DNA of 33,622 bases from a candidate division CSSED10-310 bacterium (GTDB taxonomy: Bacteria; CSSED10-310). The stretch's first letter is position 1, and each line of letters starts with the position of its first letter. The notes below the pieces were generated by a model. The model searched no databases and was not told where the DNA came from. It saw only the letters and a list, made by a program, of their open reading frames with translations. Location of the stretch: the NCBI GenBank assembly GCA_003558985.1, contig PWNJ01000259.1:1-33622 (forward strand), read 5' to 3'. The position numbers and the translations under genes were made by a program. Below, one piece after another: positions 1 through 8,403 of this stretch.

Positions 1-1101
1 GATCAATGGATCGAATTGTTCAACGCATCAAACCGAACGCTTGACCTGACCGAATGGCGACTTGAGATTGTCAATGGGGATAAGACGGTCACCCATGTTA
101 TCGGCTCCGGTCAAGGTACCGAAGTCGTATCACCGGACAGAGCTGACGTCAGGCATTTCAAACCGGGCGCATATCTGGTGATCGGCAATCTTCCGGTTGC
201 TATCGGCTGTGAAAGTTTGGTTGTTTTGCGTGATCCATCCGGTCTGGCAACCGATCGCGTGGATATCGACAAGATTCGGCGGGCAGAGTCACACCGCCTT
301 GTGTCAGGTCAATATACGACGTTGGTCTCTGAATCACTTGCCCGAGCGCCCAACGGCGCGTGCACCGGAAACAATGCGGTCGATTTCAGCAGGCAATCAG
401 CCACTATCGGCCACTCAAATGCCGGAGCATACGGATTTGGCACGTATGCCGGTTACTGGGGCGCCGGCGTTGGTCTGGTCGGTATCGGCGGAATCGCCGC
501 GGCCGGTCCGGCTCCAGATGAACCGGCCTATATGAGCCAACTGGCTTTTGCGACTCATACCGAACAGGGGCTGGTATATGCGATCGATCTGGATAACGGT
601 CCATACGTTGTGTATGACGGTTCCAGTACGCCGATGGCAATTGAATTTGTGCCATACTATGAAAATGGAAACCCTGTGCCCGGCAAGGGATATCTGTTTG
701 TGACCGACCCGGAAAACGGTAATGTGGCCCGAATACGTTTGAAACCGTCCGGTCCGATCGGACATCCCAACACGCGTTCTGTCGTGGACACCTCCACTGC
801 GAATCATGTTGTCATCTACAGTTTTGCCCAAATGCAAAATCCGGTGGGTATCGCCTATTCAAACCAGCATGACACACTGTTTATCGCTGCCCGGGGCAAT
901 GGACTTGTTCTGGAAATGACACGCGACGGCAAACTGAAAACTATTTTCGATACCGGGCTGGGCGCTAATGCGCTGGGAGGCATTGACGTTGGTGATATGG
1001 GCAACGGCGATGTTGTGTTTATTACCAATACCGGCGGTGACAGGGTTGGACCCGGCGATGCAAACAGAGGGTCCGTAATGTATTTTCATCCGCACCCATG
1101 A
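1..1101 (+). CDS. Exported lamin-tail-domain protein, C-terminal part (5' truncated by window edge)
   Basis: The reading frame is open from base 1, so this is the end of a longer gene; the TTG at 16 is not a credible start. The first residues (DQWIELFNAS, then LTEWRLEIVNG) match the start of a lamin-tail (LTD) beta-sandwich, a domain common in secreted bacterial proteins, running to about residue 85. The remaining 250 residues are Gly/Asn/Asp-rich, with recurring strand-turn units such as GYLFVTDPENGNVARIRL and DTLFIAARGNGLVLEM. These resemble NHL or SMP-30 type beta-propeller blades. There is no membrane anchor or sorting signal at the C-terminus. I infer an extracellular or periplasmic binding role; the substrate is unknown. 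The adenosine-specific kinase gene follows after 27 bases with its own ribosome site. Confidence 0.85.
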   Translation, partial: DQWIELFNASNRTLDLTEWRLEIVNGDKTVTHVIGSGQGTEVVSPDRADVRHFKPGAYLVIGNLPVAIGCESLVVLRDPSGLATDRVDIDKIRRAESHRLVSGQYTTLVSESLARAPNGACTGNNAVDFSRQSATIGHSNAGAYGFGTYAGYWGAGVGLVGIGGIAAAGPAPDEPAYMSQLAFATHTEQGLVYAIDLDNGPYVVYDGSSTPMAIEFVPYYENGNPVPGKGYLFVTDPENGNVARIRLKPSGPIGHPNTRSVVDTSTANHVVIYSFAQMQNPVGIAYSNQHDTLFIAARGNGLVLEMTRDGKLKTIFDTGLGANALGGIDVGDMGNGDVVFITNTGGDRVGPGDANRGSVMYFHPHP

Positions 1102-1128
1102 AGATCTGAATGCAAGGAGGATAAAATT

Positions 1129-1617
1129 ATGAGATTTGACACAGTGGATATACACAATCCGGACGAACTGAATCTGATTTTCGGAATGTCTCATTTTATC
1201 AAAACCGTTGAGGATATTCATGAGGCGATCGCGCAGACTCAGCCGTCCATGCAATTCGGTCTGGCGTTCTGCGAGGCCAGCGGCCCCCGGCTGATACGCC
1301 GTTCAGGCAATGATGATGCGTTAATACAACTGGCCGTTGATAACGCTGTCAAAATCGGCGCCGGACACAGTTTTATCATTTTTATGAAGAATGGTTTTCC
1401 CATCAATATTCTGAATACCGTCAAAATGATACCGGAAGTATGCCGGATTTTCTGCGCGACCGCCAATCCGGTCCAGGTGGTCATTGCTGAAAACGACCAC
1501 GACCAGCGAGGTGTAATGGGTGTGCTGGACGGATTCAAACCGCTGGGCGTCGAAACAGAAAAAGACATTGCCGACAGAATCGGGTTTTTGCGAAAGATCG
1601 GCTACAAGATCGGTTAA
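1129..1617 (+). CDS. Adenosine-specific kinase family protein (DUF355/PF04008)
   Basis: This 162-residue protein matches the adenosine-specific kinase family over its whole length. Diagnostic segments are MSHFIKTVEDIHEA (about residues 20-34), FGLAFCEASGPRLIR (44-58), NAVKIGAGHSFIIF (72-85), EVCRIFCATANPVQVV (104-119) and GVMGVLDGFKPLGVE (129-143). The family is small, best known from archaea and thermophiles, and one archaeal member was characterised structurally as an adenosine-binding kinase. The physiological role in bacteria is not settled. A strong ribosome site (AAGGAGG at about 1114-1120) precedes the ATG. The gene ends just before a bidirectional terminator, so it is the last gene of its transcript. 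The assignment is by recalled family sequence, with high confidence in the family and less in the biochemical function. Confidence 0.93.
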   Translation: MRFDTVDIHNPDELNLIFGMSHFIKTVEDIHEAIAQTQPSMQFGLAFCEASGPRLIRRSGNDDALIQLAVDNAVKIGAGHSFIIFMKNGFPINILNTVKMIPEVCRIFCATANPVQVVIAENDHDQRGVMGVLDGFKPLGVETEKDIADRIGFLRKIGYKIG

Positions 1618-1636
1618 ACACAGACAATCAGACAAT

Positions 1637-1676
1637 AAAAAAGCCGCGCCGTTTAAAACGACGCGGCTTTACTTTT
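1637..1676. terminator. Bidirectional intrinsic terminator
   Basis: An inverted repeat with arms AAAGCCGCG at 1640-1648 and CGCGGCTTT at 1662-1670 extends inward through CGTTT/AAACG with one mismatch. It is flanked by an A-run on the left and TTT-A-CTTTT on the right, so it can terminate both converging genes, the kinase (+) and the large prepilin (-). Confidence 0.85.
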
Positions 1677-1686
1677 GATGCTGTTA

Positions 1687-4449
1687 TTAATCCGTGAGCG
1701 CGTTGCGTGTAGATGTAATAGCATTCACATTGTCATTGTGTATTATCAATTGAGACGAGTCTGCTTGGCAAGGTGATACTGGTTGTGAAATGACCGGATC
1801 TTTTATCACAACAAGACGTGTTTGAGTTGAAAGGTTTAGAGCAGATACCAGATAATTCGCAACCTGATTTGTCTCTTGATATCTAACCGGAACATACACA
1901 AAATTTGAAAAACCGAAATGGGATGGCCCTACAGCCCCGGACGCCTCCTCCTTGTAATCCGGATGAAAATCTATTGGATCTTTCATATTGTAATGCGCAA
2001 TGTAAGGTTCACCCATTAGAGTAAGGCCAGCAATTGCCAGAACCGGATAATACTGATCCTGATCGTTGATATTTGCATCATAAACGACTGCATCGACAAT
2101 GCTGCTGAAAAGCGCCTGGAATGTCTCAGATTCTGTTGGTGATATTGGATGAAAATACTGGCCCAGGTCTTGATTTTTCAAGACCACAAAGTGACCATTT
2201 TCCGCGACCACAATCAAATCTGATGGATAAGACGGAGAGTAGGAATAGACGACGCCGGTTACCAGTTTTGATGCGTTAAACTGAATATCGGGGATATATT
2301 CCGGCTGAATGGTGATATTCATAGGATTGCCCCATTTAATATCCGGGTCATCCATGTTTTTGAATATTTTGACTTTTGTATGACCATTATTGTGATTTTT
2401 AAGCAACACAGCCAGTTCGCCTTTATTGTTACCGGTAAAATCGGCGATGGTCATATCAAGCACTCTGTAACCGTGAGTCAGATTGTATTGCGGCATTGGT
2501 ATAAGGTCCTCACCGCCGACTGGTGGTGTCGGCATTAAATCATCGCAGGGATTATTCAGGGCCAAGACGTGCAGATAGAATTGCGAATAATCAGAATTAC
2601 GTAACGCAACCACGACTTCATCGAAATGAGACGGCACGCCGCCGAATTCCCCGAGGTTTCCGGCCGCCAAATGGGTTATAGTAGCGCCAATTGGTCCCAC
2701 AAAAACTTCAGCTTGTTTTTCCATGACATCAATTCCGGTTACCGGGGGGTTTTGGTAATAGAATACATTTGATGCTCCGGTTGAAGCGGATGTAGCAATC
2801 ACCAGGTCCTTGTGTGAGGAGTGTGGATTACACAGATATGCGGAGGTCATGGCTTCAATCGAATCATGCGTCCATTCATAGTCAGCAGCATCCATATTCC
2901 AGCAGACCTGTGGAGTATCGTGCAGATGATGGTCAATGGATCGTCCGTAAAACGAGGTGTTTCCACCGATGAAAATCTGTCCGTCATCCGGATGAAAAAC
3001 GGGGTGGGCTGTTGGTGTTGGTGTAATCGTCGGTGTGGGTTCATCCGGATCGTGTGTGGGTGTTACGGTTGGAATGTAGGGTGTCGGGGATCCCGGAGTC
3101 GGAGTATATGTAACCGCCGGTGTTGGCGTCACAGTTGCGGTTGGTATTGGTGTAATCAAATCCATATCGAATTCCGGCGATCCTTCGTACATCAGGTTTC
3201 GCGGGTTGATCTCAAGTGAAATTTCGAAATCCTGATAATAGTAATAGACAGGATTATTCGGATTACTCAGATCCGATCGATCCAGATTGGGTCGGTCTGT
3301 TGTCGGTTCGCTGGACTCTATCAGTATATTGACACCAATTCTTCGAATGAACTGGTCCAGGCGATTTTCACCTGGAATACCATTGCCGTTTTCGTCGCCA
3401 AATTCGCTTTCGCCGGCGCGGCCGGTAATGTAACTCATGTAGTTCAGGTTCACTTCGGCCCAGTATGGATTGTTTAACATGTTTCGTATTTCATGCGGAT
3501 CCAGGACACCGTTTCTGGCGCCGTCGGGTCCGGGTCCGGCGGGTTGTATAAGTGGAACCCGGCTGTCTGGCAGGTTGCCCCAGTCGCCCCATAGTTTCAG
3601 GGGTTCCCCGGGCCAGTCAGGGTCACCCGGATCCGGTAATCCCTGAGTTCTCCAGAAATGACCCCAGTAGGTAAACAAAACCGGCGGATATTCATCATTC
3701 GGATACTTGAATCGTTCGACGGATTCCGGTGTAACACCGCCCTGTGGATTGTAAAACATACCTCTGACATTAAATGCGACCGGATGGACGCCGGAATGTT
3801 GATTGGCATAGCCGGTTTCTGTTTTGACGCATCCCCACCATTCCTTGAAAAGCCAGAAATCATTTGGGTTTTGAGTGCGTTGCCGTGTGCCTTCAAACAG
3901 CAAATTGTCTTCCAGATCAAGATTGTTGATGACACCATCAGAATTGGAATCCAGCGAATATCGAACAATTTCAGCGCCTATATTGCGATATCCGTAGGCA
4001 GCATCCTGATCCCAGCCTGTATATCGCATATCGTCCGGTATCGCCGGATCATACAGGAAATACAATGGGCGAAAGGGTGAGCCCGGCCCGAACGACATGG
4101 AAAGCGTTGGATCAAGACTTCCGTAACGTCTGTCAGGATTGCGTATTTCCCGGTCCAGGTCGGCGACAAAAATCAGATCAAACATACCGGCTCTTAAAAT
4201 CTGCGGTTGCTCGTGTTCCGCATCACGTCCGACACCAATCTGATATAAATCCTTGCGCAGCGCATTCACCGCTGACTGAGCATTATCTGTCAGCGCCAGC
4301 TCAAGTTCAGCATCTGACAAATCGCGTCTGGTCTGCAACAGAAATGTATAAATAATTCCCATCACGACGCTGAAAATAACCATTGAGATCAGCATTTCGA
4401 TTAATGAGAATCCCTTTGAGCGGTTTTTTAACTTAACAATCATGTTCAT
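1687..4449 (-). CDS. Prepilin-type protein with very large Thr/Pro-linked C-terminal domain
   Basis: The N-terminus has a class III prepilin signal: basic KLKNRSKG, cleavage before Phe, then FSLIEMLISMVIFSV with Glu at position +5 of the mature protein, followed by a hydrophobic helix. The next 400 residues resemble PilW-like minor pilins. A linker rich in TPTPT/VTPTPA follows at about residues 433-485. The last 430 residues contain repeated strands such as DLVIATSAS, GELAVLLKN and DLIVVAENG, like FG-GAP or VCBS propeller repeats. Usual minor pilins are 150-350 residues, so 920 is exceptional. I chose ATG 4449 over TTG 4455 because AAAGGG lies 8 bases upstream of it. It follows the other prepilin gene after 27 bases and probably forms an operon with it. 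The role is inferred as a surface-exposed pseudopilus or pilus-tip component. Confidence 0.88.
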   Translation of the reverse strand: MNMIVKLKNRSKGFSLIEMLISMVIFSVVMGIIYTFLLQTRRDLSDAELELALTDNAQSAVNALRKDLYQIGVGRDAEHEQPQILRAGMFDLIFVADLDREIRNPDRRYGSLDPTLSMSFGPGSPFRPLYFLYDPAIPDDMRYTGWDQDAAYGYRNIGAEIVRYSLDSNSDGVINNLDLEDNLLFEGTRQRTQNPNDFWLFKEWWGCVKTETGYANQHSGVHPVAFNVRGMFYNPQGGVTPESVERFKYPNDEYPPVLFTYWGHFWRTQGLPDPGDPDWPGEPLKLWGDWGNLPDSRVPLIQPAGPGPDGARNGVLDPHEIRNMLNNPYWAEVNLNYMSYITGRAGESEFGDENGNGIPGENRLDQFIRRIGVNILIESSEPTTDRPNLDRSDLSNPNNPVYYYYQDFEISLEINPRNLMYEGSPEFDMDLITPIPTATVTPTPAVTYTPTPGSPTPYIPTVTPTHDPDEPTPTITPTPTAHPVFHPDDGQIFIGGNTSFYGRSIDHHLHDTPQVCWNMDAADYEWTHDSIEAMTSAYLCNPHSSHKDLVIATSASTGASNVFYYQNPPVTGIDVMEKQAEVFVGPIGATITHLAAGNLGEFGGVPSHFDEVVVALRNSDYSQFYLHVLALNNPCDDLMPTPPVGGEDLIPMPQYNLTHGYRVLDMTIADFTGNNKGELAVLLKNHNNGHTKVKIFKNMDDPDIKWGNPMNITIQPEYIPDIQFNASKLVTGVVYSYSPSYPSDLIVVAENGHFVVLKNQDLGQYFHPISPTESETFQALFSSIVDAVVYDANINDQDQYYPVLAIAGLTLMGEPYIAHYNMKDPIDFHPDYKEEASGAVGPSHFGFSNFVYVPVRYQETNQVANYLVSALNLSTQTRLVVIKDPVISQPVSPCQADSSQLIIHNDNVNAITSTRNALTD

Positions 4450-4476
4450 TCCCAAAACCCTTTCAAAAGAAGCTGA

Positions 4477-5220
4477 TTAAACAGGCTCTCTGATAACTTC
4501 TATTTTTTGACTCATAACGCGAATAAGTCGTAAATGTGCAAGATTATCCAATGTGTTCAGTTCCGGCCGAAAATGATGGTTGGACATATAAATATGAGCC
4601 GGGTCTTCTCGACGTTCCTCATCTCTAATTGCCCGGTTAACCGGAACATTCATACCATGCCAATACATATACGGCATGCGATGACTGAAAACAATTCGTA
4701 CAGGTGTATCCTGAAGCTCGCGTCGTTGCTGAAAAAATACCGATCGTCCCAGTTTAATGGGTCCGCGAAACAATTCACGCGATTCAATCATATTGTTATT
4801 TCGCCAGTTTTGTCTGTAATCCGGTTTGTCGGGAATCCACTCAGCGCGAAATTCCGGTGTTGTACCGTCATGACGGGTATGAACATTGTAATTACGCGTC
4901 ACGCTAACACCGGACGGATCCCAGCCGTCATCATTGACCAGCACATATGAATTATCCGGAAACCGAAGCGTTATATCGTCGTTAGTACGATAAATACGCT
5001 CCGCGAAGTTCAAAAGCACAAAAAACTCATTTTTCTGGTTATGCGCTCTAAGCATACACAATTCCAGAGCATCCCCCAGACCTTGTGCAGAGCCGTTCAG
5101 GGCAATGGATGGACCGGATGCATTCCATGCAATAATTGAGATTGTTGACAGCACAAGAAAAACACCGATCACTGCAAGCAATTCAATCAGGGTAAATCCA
5201 CATTCATTATCAATTTTCAA
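4477..5220 (-). CDS. Prepilin-type N-terminal cleavage/methylation protein (GspH/FimT-like)
   Basis: The start MKIDNECGFTLIELLAVIGVF is a textbook type III signal peptide: a short leader ending in Gly, mature Phe+1 and Glu+5, and a hydrophobic helix continuing to about residue 30. The conserved region after the helix (LGDALELCMLRAHNQKNEFFV) resembles GspH/FimT pseudopilins, which cap the pseudopilus of type II secretion or initiate type IV pili. The length of 247 residues is at the upper end of the family. The start codon is TTG at 5220, with GGAGG five bases upstream; the ATG nearer that site is out of frame and runs into a stop. It precedes the giant prepilin gene in what looks like a two-gene operon. 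No prepilin peptidase, ATPase or secretin lies in the window. Confidence 0.9.
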   Translation of the reverse strand: MKIDNECGFTLIELLAVIGVFLVLSTISIIAWNASGPSIALNGSAQGLGDALELCMLRAHNQKNEFFVLLNFAERIYRTNDDITLRFPDNSYVLVNDDGWDPSGVSVTRNYNVHTRHDGTTPEFRAEWIPDKPDYRQNWRNNNMIESRELFRGPIKLGRSVFFQQRRELQDTPVRIVFSHRMPYMYWHGMNVPVNRAIRDEERREDPAHIYMSNHHFRPELNTLDNLAHLRLIRVMSQKIEVIREPV

Positions 5221-5423
5221 AACATCCTCCGATCATTATGCGACATTTGCCAGGTCGCTCGGGTACGTATATCAGGTTTTAGCAAGAAATATACCATATT
5301 AACAATAGCGGATTTCCGGGCTGAATGGATGGGATGAATCAGATGTGAGGTATAAGGTAACAATATAAGAATCAAATTACTTAAAGTTTACAGAGTTACA
5401 CTGGTAATAATTTGCAGCAGATT

Positions 5424-5939
5424 TTATTCCTGCAACTGATAAACGATTTTTCCATTAACGATTGTTGTAACGCATGACCCTCTAAGGCTTAAGCCGCCAA
5501 ACGGCGTATTTCTTGATTTTGAGTGAAAGGCCTGTGGGTCTACCATCCAGAACCGGTCAGGATCAATAACGGTAATATCAGCGGGAGATTCCCGTTTTAG
5601 TGAGCCGGCGTTTATTCCAAGGATATTTGCCGGGTTGGAACTCATAACCTGCACCATTTGCATGGGAGACATTTTTTTTGTATGCACCAGTCGTGTCAAC
5701 ATCAGACTCAGCGCGGTTTCCAGGCCGATAACGCCATTGGGAGCGAAGCTGTATTCCACCTGTTTTTCTGTTTCGGTATGTGGAGCATGGTCTGTTGCCA
5801 CACAATCGATAATTCCGTTTATCAGGGCATCTTCAAGAGCGGCCCGGTCTTCTTCATTGCCCAGCGGCGGGTTCATTTTGGTATTTGTATCAAATGATTT
5901 TACAACGTCATCGTTAAGGAAGAGATGATGGGGTGTCAC
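5424..5939 (-). CDS. pyrC: Dihydroorotase, C-terminal fragment after frameshift
   Basis: This is the downstream part of the dihydroorotase gene, which closes carbamoyl-aspartate to dihydroorotate in pyrimidine synthesis. It begins with TPHH (normally preceded by E-V in one chain) and contains VATDHAPH, the catalytic Asp segment of type I amidohydrolase dihydroorotases. It also has the NPFGxxLxG-like block near the end (TPFGGLSLRG). It is in the -1 frame relative to the upstream fragment; the two overlap in GTGA at 5936-5939, and the only in-frame start is GTG with no ribosome site. Restoring one G after the GCC codon at about 5945 would join the two as ...VTAEVTPHH..., so this is a broken or mis-sequenced single gene rather than a separate protein. 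Confidence 0.9.
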   Translation of the reverse strand: MTPHHLFLNDDVVKSFDTNTKMNPPLGNEEDRAALEDALINGIIDCVATDHAPHTETEKQVEYSFAPNGVIGLETALSLMLTRLVHTKKMSPMQMVQVMSSNPANILGINAGSLKRESPADITVIDPDRFWMVDPQAFHSKSRNTPFGGLSLRGSCVTTIVNGKIVYQLQE

Positions 5940-6709
5940 TTGGCAGTAACGTTTACATTTCGTTCTTTGGCTTCTTTGATCAGTCTGACGCTTTCTTTTG
6001 TTGAAATATGAGCGATATGAATTTTACCTCCGGTATATTCGGCAAGTCTGATATCCCTGGCGACCATCAGGTCTTCTGCGGGCGCCGGGACAGGTGTGAA
6101 GCCAAGGGATGTGCAGACAAATCCTTCACGCATCACACCGCCTTGTGCCATGTCATGGTCTTCGCAATGCTCAATAATCAGGCCGTTATTAATTTTCAGG
6201 TAGTCCAGCGCTTTTCTTAACAGATCGGCATTTTGCAGACAGCGGCCGTCATCCGAGAATGCGACAGCGCCTGACTCGGCTAACTCGATCATATCGGTCA
6301 GAAGTTTACCTTCCAGCCCTTTTGTAATGGCAGCGACAGGATAGACTTTTGCGGTGCATGCCAGCGCTTTTTCTTTTATAAAGCGTGTCACTGCGGCATT
6401 ATCGTTTACCGGATCGGTGTTTGGCATGGCTGTAATCGAAGTGTATCCGCCGGCAACGGCGGCGTTGCACCCTGTTTCAATCGTTTCTTTATCTTCGCGG
6501 CCGGGTTCACGTAAGTGGACGTGCATGTCAACCAGTCCTGGAACGCACCATTTTCCTGTGACATCCAACGTGGGAATATCTTTGGGCAAATCGTCCGGCA
6601 ACTGCCCTGTAGATACGATACGGCCATTACGAATCAGGATGTCGGCCTGTGTATCCATGTTTTGAACGGGATCAATTATGCGTCCGTTTTTCAGTATCAA
6701 ATCAGTCAT
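5936..6709 (-). CDS. pyrC: Dihydroorotase, N-terminal fragment ending at frameshift
   Basis: This is the first 257 residues of a type I dihydroorotase. Metal and catalytic positions are present: DMHVHLREPG (His63, His65), AFSDDGR (Asp153/154), IIEHCED (His181) and IHIAHIST (His234). The chain stops at NVTAK, exactly where the family continues with E-V-TPHH, because one base is missing at about 5940-5945. Without the downstream half it lacks the catalytic Asp loop and would not fold as a full TIM barrel. The start ATG has AAAGGG eight bases upstream and lies 21 bases after pyrB, consistent with a pyrR-pyrB-pyrC operon. pyrB and pyrR are intact, so I favour a sequencing or assembly indel, but a recent real mutation cannot be excluded. 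Confidence 0.92.
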   Translation of the reverse strand: MTDLILKNGRIIDPVQNMDTQADILIRNGRIVSTGQLPDDLPKDIPTLDVTGKWCVPGLVDMHVHLREPGREDKETIETGCNAAVAGGYTSITAMPNTDPVNDNAAVTRFIKEKALACTAKVYPVAAITKGLEGKLLTDMIELAESGAVAFSDDGRCLQNADLLRKALDYLKINNGLIIEHCEDHDMAQGGVMREGFVCTSLGFTPVPAPAEDLMVARDIRLAEYTGGKIHIAHISTKESVRLIKEAKERNVNVTAK

Positions 6710-6730
6710 CGGTTCTACCCTTTCAAAAAA

Positions 6731-7669
6731 TTACCGTTTTTCAGTCAGTTCTTTTCTTCCTGCGAACAGAAACAGCAGCGCCATTCTGACGGCGACGCCA
6801 TTTGAGACCTGTTCAAGTATCACGGAGTGATCACCATCAGCGATCTTTGGATCAATTTCGATACCCCGGTTGATTGGACCGGGATGCATCACAACAGCAT
6901 TTGGTCGCGCCTGTTTCATGCGTTCCGGTGTCAGAGAGTACAGTTTGGCATATTCACGCAATGAAGGCAGACAGACTTTGCCCTGTCGTTCCAGTTGAAT
7001 TCGCAAAATCATAATAACATCGGCCTGATCGATCACATCATCCAGTTTATAGCTGATTTCGACCCCCATTTTTTCGATATCCACAGGTATCAATGTTGGC
7101 GGTCCGACCAGAATAACCCGGGCGCCCATTGTAATGAGTCCATAAATATTTGAACGGACGACTCTGCTAAAGGCGATATCACCAACAATTACCACCGTAA
7201 TACCATCCAATTTTCCAAGATGTCGTTTGATAGTAAACATATCCAGCAAGGCCTGAGTGGGATGTTCATGTGCTCCGTCCCCGGCATTGATAACCGCAGC
7301 ATCCAGATGTTGGGCGATAAAATGTGGCGCTCCGGGAATGCCATGACGCATAACGATAACATCTGCCTGCATGGCTTCCAGGTTTTTCACTGTATCCAGA
7401 AGTGTTTCTCCTTTGGAAAAGCTTGAACCTGATTTCGAAAAATTAACGCCATCGGCGGACAATCGTTTGGCTGCGATTTCAAAAGAAATTCTGGTTCGTG
7501 TGCTTGGTTCGTGAAAAAAATTGATAATGGTTCGGCCTCGAAGTGTCGGCACTTTTTTAATAGATCGTTCAGACACCTCATGAAATGATTCAGTGGTATC
7601 CAATATCAAATTGATTTCTTCACGGCTGACACCTTCCAAACCCAATAAGTCTTTGCTTTTCAACTGCAA
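6731..7669 (-). CDS. pyrB: Aspartate carbamoyltransferase catalytic subunit
   Basis: The enzyme condenses carbamoyl phosphate with aspartate, the committed step of pyrimidine synthesis. Visible signatures are the carbamoyl-phosphate loop STRTR (residues 56-60), SKGE (85-88) from the neighbouring subunit's active site, HPTQ (136-139) and the C-terminal MHPGPINRG aspartate-binding block. The length of 312 is normal. The start is TTG at 7669; GGAGG lies eight bases upstream inside the end of pyrR, whose stop codon is only three bases before it, indicating translational coupling. No pyrI regulatory subunit is present in the window, so the enzyme is probably the unregulated trimer or associates with dihydroorotase. 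It is followed by pyrC after 21 bases. Confidence 0.96.
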   Translation of the reverse strand: MQLKSKDLLGLEGVSREEINLILDTTESFHEVSERSIKKVPTLRGRTIINFFHEPSTRTRISFEIAAKRLSADGVNFSKSGSSFSKGETLLDTVKNLEAMQADVIVMRHGIPGAPHFIAQHLDAAVINAGDGAHEHPTQALLDMFTIKRHLGKLDGITVVIVGDIAFSRVVRSNIYGLITMGARVILVGPPTLIPVDIEKMGVEISYKLDDVIDQADVIMILRIQLERQGKVCLPSLREYAKLYSLTPERMKQARPNAVVMHPGPINRGIEIDPKIADGDHSVILEQVSNGVAVRMALLFLFAGRKELTEKR

Positions 7670-7672
7670 TGC

Positions 7673-8218
7673 CTAATCCTCCCTGATTAACATAACCTGA
7701 TCAACAGGTTCATTTTCTTCGGTCAGTTTAACGACTATCGTTTCCCCTGAAATTGTTTGAATTTCTTTCCCTGTAAAATCAGGACGTATTGGAAATTCAC
7801 GTAGTCCTCTATCAACCAGCACAGCCAATGCGATACGTTTCGGGCGGCCGAAATCAATCAGCGCATCCAACGCGGCCCGAACTGTTCGTCCGGTATACAA
7901 TACGTCGTCAACCAGAATTATTTCTTTGTCATTTACCTGAAACGGAATATCTGTTTTACGGACAATTGGCTGATTCTTTTCCAGCGCCAGATCGTCCCGA
8001 TACAATGTGATATCCAGAATTCCAAAATCAAACGTCCGATTCTCAAGCTTTTCAAGCTTTGTGACCAGTCGTCGGGCCAAATGAGCGCCTCCAGTCTGAA
8101 TTCCCACGACAGCCAGATTTTCCCGGTTCGGAAACCTTTCAAGAATCTCATACGCAAATCGTGACATGATGCGATCTATATCTTTGGACTTCATGACAAC
8201 GCGTTTTGCACTATTCAT
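7673..8218 (-). CDS. pyrR: PyrR bifunctional regulator / uracil phosphoribosyltransferase
   Basis: PyrR family proteins bind pyr-operon mRNA in Firmicutes and also make UMP from uracil and PRPP. The PRPP-binding motif ILVDDVLYTGRT (about residues 101-112) is intact, as are VVGIQTGGAHLARRL near the N-terminus and DITLYRDDL in the flexible loop. I chose ATG 8218 rather than ATG 8233, because the GGAGG that serves it (eight bases upstream) lies inside the longer reading frame and the longer version has no ribosome site. That gives 181 residues, the usual length. It is the first gene of pyrR-pyrB-pyrC. The 185-base leader shows no convincing PyrR-binding antiterminator, so the RNA-binding role here is unproven. 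Confidence 0.95.
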   Translation of the reverse strand: MNSAKRVVMKSKDIDRIMSRFAYEILERFPNRENLAVVGIQTGGAHLARRLVTKLEKLENRTFDFGILDITLYRDDLALEKNQPIVRKTDIPFQVNDKEIILVDDVLYTGRTVRAALDALIDFGRPKRIALAVLVDRGLREFPIRPDFTGKEIQTISGETIVVKLTEENEPVDQVMLIRED

Positions 8219-8359
8219 AACAGCGTCCTCCATATCCGGGTGCCGGCAGATAATCTGACGAATACACCACCATTATCCTGATTTGCAAAATACCGTCTGC
8301 TTCATTCAGAAACAAAGCAATCAAATCCGGATTCTGCTTTCACCAAAAACTGATGATAA

Positions 8360-8382
8360 CCGGCTTTGAACATAAAAGCCAG
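8360..8382 (-). other. Hairpin between thioesterase and pyrR, weak terminator or leader element
   Basis: On the minus strand, CTGGCTTT (8382-8375) pairs with AAAGCCGG (8367-8360) around a seven-base loop, with one G-T pair. A run of five T follows only after about ten bases, so as a terminator it is weak. Its place upstream of pyrR makes it a possible element of the pyr leader, but no competing antiterminator or PyrR site was recognised. Confidence 0.3.
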
Positions 8383-8403
8383 AAAGAAATTTGAAAGTCA
8401 GGA

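Noticed and set aside
8219-8403. PyrR-dependent attenuator in the pyrR leader
   Set aside because: There is a short hairpin but no convincing terminator with a T-run, no competing antiterminator and no recognisable PyrR-binding loop.
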